A DNA stretch of 5,769 nt from NCBI GenBank assembly GCA_016840305.1, contig JAEOSP010000182.1, forward strand, positions 1 through 5,769, in the 5' to 3' direction. Shown in pieces: positions 1 to 5,210 of the stretch. Source of the DNA: Candidatus Hodarchaeota archaeon (GTDB taxonomy: Archaea; Asgardarchaeota; Heimdallarchaeia; Hodarchaeales; Hodarchaeaceae). Under the pieces are notes generated by a model, which was not told where the DNA came from, did not search any database, and saw nothing but the letters and a program-made list of their open reading frames with translations. Position numbers and translations under genes: made by a program. Position 1 is the stretch's first letter. Each line of letters opens with the position of its first letter.

Positions 1-580
1 GTCGATGTACCAAAAGGATACCAATTAGTCCAATGGGTATATTGAGAAGGAAAATACTTGTCCAACCAATATATTCAGAAAGAAAACCTCCTAGAACAGG
101 ACCTGATGATAAAGCTGATGCAACTACTAAAGAGTTTAGTCCAATCGCACGTCCCCGAATTGTAGGTTCTACGTATGTAATTACCAACGCAAGTCCATTA
201 GCTGTTAGGCCTGCTCCTCCTATAGCTTGGATAATCCGAGCTAAAACAAGCATTTCAAGGGTGAATGACAGTGCACAGAGCATGGATCCAAGCATGAATA
301 ATCCCATACCAAGTTGAAATACTTTCTTCCGTCCATAATTATCTCCTAACATACCTGCAATGCCGATGAAACATGAAATAACTAATAAGTAAGCAATAAC
401 TATTAAACGTATCCCTTCAATATTTGTGTTCAAAGCATCTTTTATGGTTACTAATGAAACATTAACTATGGAACCATCCATCGCTGACATAAACGTTCCA
501 ATCGCAGTAATCGGTAAAATTAGTTTTAATGGGATTATTACTGATTTTGATCTCTCTGAACTCGAATATGAATTTTCCAT
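1..580 (-). CDS. MFS drug exporter, DHA2 (EmrB/QacA-type), N-terminal part
   Basis: The 3' end lies beyond the left edge of the window; 193 N-terminal residues are visible, starting from the ATG at 578-580. Translation shows the hallmarks of the 14-TM DHA2 drug:H+ antiporters. These are motif D1 in TM1 (MSAMDGSIVNVSL, Asp35), motif A after TM2 (GMLGDNYGRKKVF, about 77-89), motif B in TM4 (LVLARIIQAIGGAG, Arg115), the antiporter motif C in TM5 (SSGPVLGGFLSE, about 158-169), and then GWTSIFLLNIPIG (172-184), the usual start of TM6. By family knowledge it sits in the cytoplasmic membrane and exports hydrophobic or cationic compounds using the proton gradient; the substrate cannot be read. Two departures from consensus are visible: the Pro of the NVALP segment is missing (NVSLVTI), and the usual Trp before TM2 is absent (RLIVIAYLL). 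A GGGAAG stretch about 9 nt before the ATG could be a weak ribosome site. The gene is divergent from the small gene at 711. Confidence 0.92.
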   Translation of the reverse strand, partial: MENSYSSSERSKSVIIPLKLILPITAIGTFMSAMDGSIVNVSLVTIKDALNTNIEGIRLIVIAYLLVISCFIGIAGMLGDNYGRKKVFQLGMGLFMLGSMLCALSFTLEMLVLARIIQAIGGAGLTANGLALVITYVEPTIRGRAIGLNSLVVASALSSGPVLGGFLSEYIGWTSIFLLNIPIGLIGILLVHR

Positions 581-697
581 GTTTCTAAGCTTCCCATAAT
601 ATACGAATGAACACATTTACTCTATTTTTTCATGCAGTCTTGAGGATATCATTTGGGATTTTTAGCCATTTTCAAAGGATTTTTCAATATATTTATA

Positions 698-704
698 GGG
701 AGAG
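698..704 (+). promoter_or_regulatory. Probable ribosome binding site of the TIGR04076 gene
   Basis: GGGAGAG lies 6 nt before the ATG at 711 and is a fair match to an anti-Shine-Dalgarno sequence. The AT run immediately upstream (about 685-697, ending in TTTATA) resembles a TATA box. However, it is too close to the start codon to be the TATA box of a transcript carrying this site, so the real promoter is not settled. Confidence 0.4.
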
Positions 705-710
705 TCGCAT

Positions 711-1037
711 ATGGCACGACGTAAATACTCATTTGAGCTTGAAATCTTTGAAAGTGGCTGTCCTTACCATGAAATAGGCAAAAAATATTCCTATCCTGAA
801 GATAAAGCTAAAATCTGTTCTTGGCTTCTTGATAGTGCAAATATCATGATTCGTGTTCTGGAGTATGATGGTACACTCCCTTGGGGTTATTCAGACACAC
901 CGTATAAAAAAGTGATTGATCCTAAAGGAAAAACAACGGAATTTATTAGATGTCCTGATCCAACATCAGCAGGAGTAGTTTTAAAAATCACTAGGACGAA
1001 ATTACCATCATCAAAAATCAAAACAACGATTCCATAA
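711..1037 (+). CDS. TIGR04076 family small protein, function unknown
   Basis: This 108-residue soluble protein has the layout I recognise as TIGR04076: an N-terminal beta stretch leading to Cys17, a central KICSWLLDSAN segment with Cys36, the YDGTLPWGY segment (52-60), and a C-terminal RCPDP...VVLKITR block with Cys81. The three cysteines and the CPD motif are the family's conserved points. No reaction is known to me for the family; metal binding or redox use of the cysteines is only a guess. The family is usually nearer 90-100 residues, and the basic tail after residue 95 (TKLPSSKIKTTIP) looks like an addition. The ATG start is supported by GGGAGAG at 698-704, 6 nt upstream. The gene stands alone: it is divergent from the DHA2 exporter and convergent with the YhhN-like gene, whose stop is only 21 bp away. 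There is no sign that it belongs to an operon. Confidence 0.8.
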   Translation: MARRKYSFELEIFESGCPYHEIGKKYSYPEDKAKICSWLLDSANIMIRVLEYDGTLPWGYSDTPYKKVIDPKGKTTEFIRCPDPTSAGVVLKITRTKLPSSKIKTTIP

Positions 1038-1058
1038 TCATAGAAACTCCCCTTTTAA

Positions 1059-1727
1059 TTATATCAGGAGAATTGTGGATAGAGCAACACATAGCTGGCC
1101 AATAGGATAAAGGATTGGACCAATCATTTTATCCAGAGGTCTTACGAATTTATCCATTGAAAATTCCATGTCTGTAATGAATATTAATATCACACCAAGA
1201 GTAATAAGACCTATATTTAGTATTGGAAGCGTACCCACAAATAAATTGATTATTACTCTAGACAATAAGAAAATGAGAACAAACGGGTAAAGAGTTGTAA
1301 TAACCTTATACTTACCAAATTCTTTGAAAACGGGTATTTTATCTGCGGATCGTAAGCAGAATAGATAGAGAAGGAATAATACTCCAAATATTGCAAGATC
1401 GAAAAATATTATACCCCCACCTGAATTGATTAATGCTAAAACATAGCAAAGATAGCTTATTATAAATAGAAGTGAGCCATTAGCAAAAGTTCGTTTACTT
1501 TTATTAATTGACACATTATTCATATCACCCACAAGCCCAATGCTCATACCAAGAAGGATTGCCCACGAGTAAATCGAATTAGTTGATACATTTAGTAGAA
1601 GTCCGAAGAGTATAAGTCCTACATTAATTAGGGTTGTATAAGGAAGGTAGAAGAATTTTTCCTCTTTAAACTTCGAACGAGTTAATGAATAGTGTTCTTT
1701 AATAAAATTAGATTCAATCAGAATCAT
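1059..1727 (-). CDS. YhhN/TMEM86 family membrane protein (lysoplasmalogenase-like)
   Basis: This 222-residue, very hydrophobic protein has about 7-8 predicted membrane segments and no signal peptide; the first about 26 residues are charged and cytosolic-looking. It follows the YhhN/TMEM86 pattern: a GLVGD motif (Asp68) ending an early helix, an F-x-x-x-H-x-x-Y-type segment (FIISYLCY, 88-95), and a late G-x-x-x-F-x-x-D motif (GVILIFITD, Asp186) followed by a final helix containing GQ. In the characterised animal members (TMEM86A/B) the family hydrolyses the vinyl-ether bond of lysoplasmalogens, and two conserved acidic residues are important. Both aspartates are present here, but the usual histidine of the middle motif is Tyr92, so activity is uncertain. 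The ATG at 1725-1727 is the first ATG in the frame; AGGGA lies just before it. The gene is convergent with 711-1037 and divergent from 1972. It is assigned from motif pattern, not close similarity; another small polytopic family remains possible. Confidence 0.62.
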   Translation of the reverse strand: MILIESNFIKEHYSLTRSKFKEEKFFYLPYTTLINVGLILFGLLLNVSTNSIYSWAILLGMSIGLVGDMNNVSINKSKRTFANGSLLFIISYLCYVLALINSGGGIIFFDLAIFGVLFLLYLFCLRSADKIPVFKEFGKYKVITTLYPFVLIFLLSRVIINLFVGTLPILNIGLITLGVILIFITDMEFSMDKFVRPLDKMIGPILYPIGQLCVALSTILLI

Positions 1728-1877
1728 TATCCCTGCTAATCCTACGTATACAACATTTCCAACTGATATGATTTATTCACCTTCAAAGAATAATTATGTA
1801 TGTGTATTACATTTTTATTTATTAAGCTAAATATAGCGGAAGATGAAAACTTAGAATTGTAAAGTTGTAGATAAAAA

Positions 1878-1914
1878 CTCAGATTAGAGGTTATTATAAC
1901 AACAGTTTACTGAG
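1878..1914. repeat. Nested palindromes upstream of the toroid gene promoter
   Basis: An 11-bp perfect palindrome, GTTAT-T-ATAAC (1890-1900), lies inside a wider inverted pair, CTCAG (1878-1882) and CTGAG (1910-1914), with almost the same centre (1895 and 1896). It sits immediately upstream of the BRE/TATA element of the gene at 1972, where an archaeal activator could bind. Short AT-rich palindromes are common by chance, so this is only a candidate operator. Confidence 0.25.
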
Positions 1915-1930
1915 AAAGAAGTTTTATATT
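1912..1930 (+). promoter_or_regulatory. Archaeal promoter (BRE + TATA box) of the toroid gene
   Basis: A purine run, GAGAAAGAAG (1912-1921), fits a BRE and is followed directly by the TATA-like TTTTATATT (1922-1930). Initiation about 25 nt after the TATA centre would fall near 1950. That leaves a short leader of about 20 nt which holds the GAGGT ribosome site. This is the clearest promoter in the window and one reason for calling the source archaeal. Confidence 0.55.
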
Positions 1931-1960
1931 ACTTTTAATATCAAGGGAAAATAATAGGTA

Positions 1961-1965
1961 GAGGT
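1961..1965 (+). promoter_or_regulatory. Ribosome binding site deciding the start of the toroid gene
   Basis: GAGGT is followed by 6 nt and then the ATG at 1972. The in-frame GTG at 1969 would be only 3 nt from the site, too close for normal initiation, so the ATG is preferred. Confidence 0.6.
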
Positions 1966-1971
1966 TAAGTG

Positions 1972-3015
1972 ATGAGGTCTGTTTCAATACCAAATAAGAC
2001 TCTAACTTGGTTATTAGAGGAAAATAATTTCCCGATAAGAAATTTGACGAAAAAATACCTGTTGAATGATCCAGTCTCAAAAAAAGAAAACCATCAAACC
2101 AACACATATCCTCCCATAAATAAGCTTATTTCCTTAATTAAGTCCGATGGAACTTGGGGGAGCCCAGAAAATCCCTATAGGAAATATACTGGTGACTACT
2201 GGCAATTAATTTTTCTTTCTGATTTGAATGCCAATCCAGTTGAAGTAATTCGTAAAGCGAGTTTAAAAATTCTCTCATATCAGCTACTTGGAGGAGGATT
2301 TACACATAAAATTGGATCAAAGTTTCCATTAATCTGTTTAACAGCCAATATAATTCGTTCATTGATTCATTTTAAAATTGAAGATGATAGAACTCAAAAA
2401 GGAATTGATTTCATAACAAATCATATTATTGATCATCAAGGGGTATTGTGTTCTCCTGATCCGTTATATACCCTATTACCTGATTGTCAGATGGCCCTTA
2501 CAAAAGTTCTAGCAATGTATGCCACATTAGACTCTAAATTAATCAGTACAAATACAGAACAAGCAATAGAGATAATTGAAAGTAAAATTGTAGAGAATAG
2601 GATTTACAAATACTTACCTACTGGTTCAAAAGAATACCATAAGAAAATTAAAGGAAAAAAAACCAATGAGATAAGAAAAATCAGGGAAATAATTATTACT
2701 CATCCTGAAAAGCTTGAAAAAACTGAAATAAAAAAGAGTTGGACAAAATTTGGATTCCCTCTGTCATATACTTCAGATGCACTTGAGACATTGTACTGGC
2801 TGTCAATGAGTGAAATTCCGTATCGAAAGGAATTTAATGAGGCAATTGAGCTTTTAATTGCATCAATGAAACCTTCAGGTTATTGGGTAAATCAAAACGC
2901 TTTTAGAAATCCTTTATTGGTTGTGATTGAAGAAAAAAATGCACCCTCAAAATGGTTAACATTCAGGGCGTGTTACGTATTGAAGAATTATTGTCATTTA
3001 GAATTTCAGGGTTAA
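1972..3015 (+). CDS. Alpha/alpha-toroid (prenyltransferase/squalene-cyclase fold) protein, function unknown
   Basis: This 347-residue soluble protein matches a family often mislabelled 'squalene cyclase', 'prenyltransferase' or even 'nitrogen fixation protein' in archaeal and Chloroflexi genomes. Visible landmarks are an N-terminal LLEENNFPIRNLTKKYLL helix pair, the toroid repeat SDGTWG (58-63), KYTGDYWQLIFLSDL (71-85), GGGF (107-110), ICLTANIIRSLI (121-132), DHQGVLC (154-160), a DCQMALTKVLAMYA helix (171-184), WTKFGFPLSY (257-266) and a closing APSKWLTFRACYVLK (324-338). The DxDD catalytic motif of squalene-hopene cyclases is absent, as are obvious zinc ligands of protein prenyltransferases, so a cyclase name is not justified. 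The segment around 160-172 looks worn: homologues as I remember them have more Cys/His there. A Lys-rich insert (219-256) separates the two halves. The gene has its own promoter and ribosome site; the next gene follows after about 120 bp on the same strand. Confidence 0.75.
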   Translation: MRSVSIPNKTLTWLLEENNFPIRNLTKKYLLNDPVSKKENHQTNTYPPINKLISLIKSDGTWGSPENPYRKYTGDYWQLIFLSDLNANPVEVIRKASLKILSYQLLGGGFTHKIGSKFPLICLTANIIRSLIHFKIEDDRTQKGIDFITNHIIDHQGVLCSPDPLYTLLPDCQMALTKVLAMYATLDSKLISTNTEQAIEIIESKIVENRIYKYLPTGSKEYHKKIKGKKTNEIRKIREIIITHPEKLEKTEIKKSWTKFGFPLSYTSDALETLYWLSMSEIPYRKEFNEAIELLIASMKPSGYWVNQNAFRNPLLVVIEEKNAPSKWLTFRACYVLKNYCHLEFQG

Positions 3016-3034
3016 ATCTTTGATAGGGTAGCAC

Positions 3035-3045
3035 TTTTACCTTTT
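3035..3045 (+). terminator. Possible T-run terminator after the toroid gene
   Basis: Two T4 tracts (3035-3038 and 3042-3045) in a pyrimidine-rich stretch lie 20-30 nt after the stop codon. Archaeal termination commonly uses such oligo-T tracts without a hairpin. These runs are short, so support is weak. Confidence 0.25.
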
Positions 3046-3134
3046 CGCAATCTAAAAGACTTAAACAAATTAACAAATAGGTCAAATCAGCTTAACAGAT
3101 TGATTTAATCCATAAATAATGTGTGTTGATGAGA

Positions 3135-3551
3135 ATGGCCGAATTAAAGACGAAGAAGAATGATCAGAGTGTTGAAAATTTCTTAAGTAATGTATCAGAC
3201 CCATCAAAACGTGAAGATTGTTTTGAAATTATGAGGCTAATGCAAGAGGTAACAGAAGAGGAACCTAAAATGTGGGGCGATAGTATTGTTGGTTTCGGGG
3301 ATTATCACTACAAATATAAGAGCGGACGAGAAGGAGACTGGTTTTTAATTGGTTTCTCGCCAAGAAAACGAAACTTAACCCTCTATATAATGTCAGGATT
3401 CACCAGATATGAAGAAATTCTTGGAAAGCTTGGTAAACACAGAACTGGAAAATCATGTTTATACATCAACAAGCTTTCTGATATCAATAAAGAAACGCTC
3501 ACTCAGTTGGCCACGGAATCAGTGCAATTTGTTAAAGAATATTATAGCTAA
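3135..3551 (+). CDS. DUF1801 domain protein (YdhG-like)
   Basis: The predicted 138-residue protein is a complete, textbook DUF1801 protein of unknown function. Conserved blocks are all present: MAELKTKKNDQSVENFL (1-17), the helix FEIMRLMQEVT (30-40), KMWGDSIVGFGDYHYKY (45-61), SGREGDWFLIGFSPRK (63-78), LTLYIMSGF (81-89) and LGKHRTGKSCLYINKLSDI (99-117). The fold is a small alpha/beta domain; a role in the cell is not established. The ATG at 3135 was chosen because bacterial relatives typically begin right at MAELKTK; in-frame ATG 3129, TTG 3126 and GTG 3123 would add 2-4 residues. I see no clear Shine-Dalgarno site or well-placed TATA box for it. The match to the bacterial consensus is unusually close for a presumed archaeon, which suggests transfer. 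It converges on the MFS gene, with 37 bp between the stops. Confidence 0.9.
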   Translation: MAELKTKKNDQSVENFLSNVSDPSKREDCFEIMRLMQEVTEEEPKMWGDSIVGFGDYHYKYKSGREGDWFLIGFSPRKRNLTLYIMSGFTRYEEILGKLGKHRTGKSCLYINKLSDINKETLTQLATESVQFVKEYYS

Positions 3552-3588
3552 TCACTCGAGTAATGGATTAATTCTTCATAATCCTGCA

Positions 3589-4941
3589 TCAAGTAGGCAC
3601 AAAAACTGATATTTCTGTTTTTTGGACTTGTTTATTAATATCAGAATTGTAATAATATATACTTAAGAAGATCAATATAGCTCCTAAGAATGCTACCGCA
3701 AAAGCCGTCCCTATTCCAGCTACTAACCCAAAATCTTCAACTAAAACCCCAGCTATGGGTAATAGGAAGATTCCTAATACTGAAATTATAGTGGGAGTCA
3801 AGGAATAAACTGCATTTCGATTTTCTGATGGAACCAGATCGATAAGAATTCTTTGTCTTAAAATCGCTCCTAAATCGAAAACCGTAGGAATTAACAGATT
3901 TAACCAAAATATAGATATGATTAAACCAATGAGATTCAACTCATTTTGGATGGGTATGATAGAAAGTAAGATCATGAACCCAGGATAGAATAAAAGTACA
4001 AAAACAAATGTCAACAACGGAATGTGATCATGGGTGAATTTACGGCTGATTTTTGCTGTATACAAAGAAAGAGGGACTCCAGTTACGAATACAATTGTAC
4101 GAAATGTAGATGCTAAACTATCTGTTCCCGTATATCCAAAATACAGAGGTATGAGAATTAGACTTCCCCAAACGGCAAATGATGAGAATAAAAACGCTGT
4201 TCCAAATATTAAAAAGAATGTGGGTTTATTAGTTACTAAAAACTTTAACCCACCATAGAAATAGGACGAAAAGCCATTTTTCTGTCGTTTTCCATTAGCA
4301 TCCAAGATTTCTTCATCAATTTGAACTTTTTCGTCTTTGAGAAGGAAATAAACCATAATTACAAGTCCCATCATCATAATTGATTGAATTTCAAAAACAA
4401 ACTCACGTGTATATGTAGTTGCTAAAATGCCACCAATCATAAACGCAAATGCTGATACTACCCTTGTCATTGTATTTACTCTTGATCTGCTATATCCATA
4501 TACCTTTCGCTCCTTATCAGCATTCCCAATTACAATTTTATAATTATTATCTAGCCAAGTTAGCATAGTACCTGATGCCTGACCTGCAGCTAAGCCATTA
4601 ACTATTCCAATTAACATAAAATCTTCAAAGGTTCGAGCTTGGGACATTAAGTAGAAACTTAAACCAAAGAAAATGTAAGAAAGCGCCAATACTCTTCTTT
4701 GACCTATCCAGTCTCCTAATGAACCTGTAGGGTAATCAGTAATTAATTGGACTGCAAATGTGAATGAAAGAGTTACACCTGTGAGGGCAAACCCGATATG
4801 ATCAACAGAGAAGAGAATAAAGAACGTATTTGATAAAACTTGCACAAAAGTACTAAGTGATTGAAATATCAAGAATAATCTTAGAAAGCGCTTTGCTTTT
4901 ACTGGAATTTCGTCAATTCCAAGGTATCGATTTATGAACAT
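3589..4941 (-). CDS. MFS transporter, 12-TM, complete
   Basis: The gene encodes a 450-residue polytopic protein. A basic N-terminal segment is followed by TM1 (about 22-46). The MFS motif A, PTGSLGDWIGQRRVL (about 71-85), lies between TM2 and TM3. A charged cytoplasmic loop (about 201-225) separates the two six-helix halves, and VPSENRNAVYSL (about 370-381) precedes TM11, as is typical of MFS proteins with a second-half motif. A motif C of the GPxxGG type is not evident, so export is inferred mainly from context. The start is set at the ATG 4939-4941, which has AGGTGA 5 nt upstream; the in-frame GTG at 4948-4950 (3 residues longer) is part of that ribosome site. The transporter is divergent from the wHTH regulator at 5211, and two copies of a shared inverted repeat lie about 50-95 bp upstream of its start. 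This suggests that the neighbour regulates it. The substrate is unknown. Confidence 0.88.
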   Translation of the reverse strand: MFINRYLGIDEIPVKAKRFLRLFLIFQSLSTFVQVLSNTFFILFSVDHIGFALTGVTLSFTFAVQLITDYPTGSLGDWIGQRRVLALSYIFFGLSFYLMSQARTFEDFMLIGIVNGLAAGQASGTMLTWLDNNYKIVIGNADKERKVYGYSRSRVNTMTRVVSAFAFMIGGILATTYTREFVFEIQSIMMMGLVIMVYFLLKDEKVQIDEEILDANGKRQKNGFSSYFYGGLKFLVTNKPTFFLIFGTAFLFSSFAVWGSLILIPLYFGYTGTDSLASTFRTIVFVTGVPLSLYTAKISRKFTHDHIPLLTFVFVLLFYPGFMILLSIIPIQNELNLIGLIISIFWLNLLIPTVFDLGAILRQRILIDLVPSENRNAVYSLTPTIISVLGIFLLPIAGVLVEDFGLVAGIGTAFAVAFLGAILIFLSIYYYNSDINKQVQKTEISVFVPT

Positions 4942-4946
4942 TTTTT

Positions 4947-4952
4947 TCACCT
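4947..4952 (-). promoter_or_regulatory. Ribosome binding site deciding the start of the MFS transporter
   Basis: On the minus strand this reads AGGTGA, a strong match to the archaeal anti-Shine-Dalgarno sequence, followed by 5 nt and then the ATG at 4939-4941. The GTG embedded in it is in frame and would be taken as the start by a longest-ORF rule, but that would leave no ribosome site. Confidence 0.6.
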
Positions 4953-4989
4953 ATAGGGGGAATTAAAAAATTGTATTCGATTTTTCAAA

Positions 4990-5012
4990 CCATTCAATTA
5001 TGATTAGAACGG
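4990..5012. promoter_or_regulatory. Putative operator copy 1 (23-bp inverted repeat)
   Basis: The left half is CCATTCAAT, followed by a 5-bp spacer and the right half TTAGAACGG. It is the least symmetric copy (6 of 9 arm positions pair) but matches the other two copies in layout and sequence. The centre is at 5001, 60 bp upstream of the transporter ATG, where it would lie over or just upstream of that gene's promoter. Confidence 0.5.
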
Positions 5013-5015
5013 AAC

Positions 5016-5038
5016 CCATTTTATATTCAATAGAATGG
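5016..5038. promoter_or_regulatory. Putative operator copy 2 (23-bp inverted repeat)
   Basis: The left half is CCATTTTAT, followed by the 5-bp spacer ATTCA and the right half ATAGAATGG; 8 of 9 arm positions pair. The centre (5027) is 26 bp from that of copy 1, so two dimers could sit side by side on the transporter side of the intergenic region. Confidence 0.6.
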
Positions 5039-5169
5039 CCATCATTTTTAAGGATTGAGACTATGGCAACAATAAGTGACGGTTTTCACATTCATTTGGA
5101 TTTAAAAATTATTTTTTGCATAATAATAGTAAAATTTTTAATTAACAAAGATTTCATTATGAATCAGCA

Positions 5170-5192
5170 CTATTCTATTCTGGATAGAACGG
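5170..5192. promoter_or_regulatory. Putative operator copy 3 (23-bp inverted repeat)
   Basis: The left half is CTATTCTAT, followed by the 5-bp spacer TCTGG and the right half ATAGAACGG; 7 of 9 arm positions pair, and the inner six (TTCTAT/ATAGAA) pair perfectly. It ends 18 bp before the regulator's TTG start, a position suited to blocking initiation or elongation, hence to autorepression. Confidence 0.6.
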
Positions 5193-5199
5193 TTTTCTT

Positions 5200-5204
5200 G
5201 GTGG
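5200..5204 (+). promoter_or_regulatory. Ribosome binding site for the TTG start of the regulator
   Basis: GGTGG is followed by 6 nt and then TTG at 5211. It is the only good ribosome site upstream of the regulator's conserved region and supports a non-ATG start. Confidence 0.5.
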
Positions 5205-5210
5205 ACTACA

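Noticed and set aside
33..317. Open frame of 94 codons on the plus strand
   Set aside because: It lies wholly antisense to the DHA2 exporter, whose reading frame carries clear family motifs; its translation resembles nothing.
656..686. Short direct repeat GGGATTTTT / AGGATTTTT
   Set aside because: Two imperfect AT-rich copies without symmetry or a fitting position; not distinguishable from background.
685..697. TATA-like run before the TIGR04076 gene
   Set aside because: Its centre is only about 20 bp before the ATG, so initiation would fall after the start codon; not called as a promoter.
1030..1045. TTCCAT-N4-ATAGAA, resembling the core of the 23-bp operators
   Set aside because: The spacer is 4 bp rather than 5, the outer arm bases do not match, and it spans the 3' end of a gene; probably chance.
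1907..2107. Open frame of 66 codons on the minus strand
   Set aside because: It is antisense to the promoter and start of the toroid gene, with no ribosome site or family signal.
3409..3609. Open frame of 66 codons on the plus strand
   Set aside because: It overlaps the C-terminal half of the DUF1801 gene in another frame and runs into the end of the MFS gene; it is a shadow frame.
4034..4258. Open frame of 74 codons on the plus strand
   Set aside because: It is antisense within the complete MFS transporter gene.
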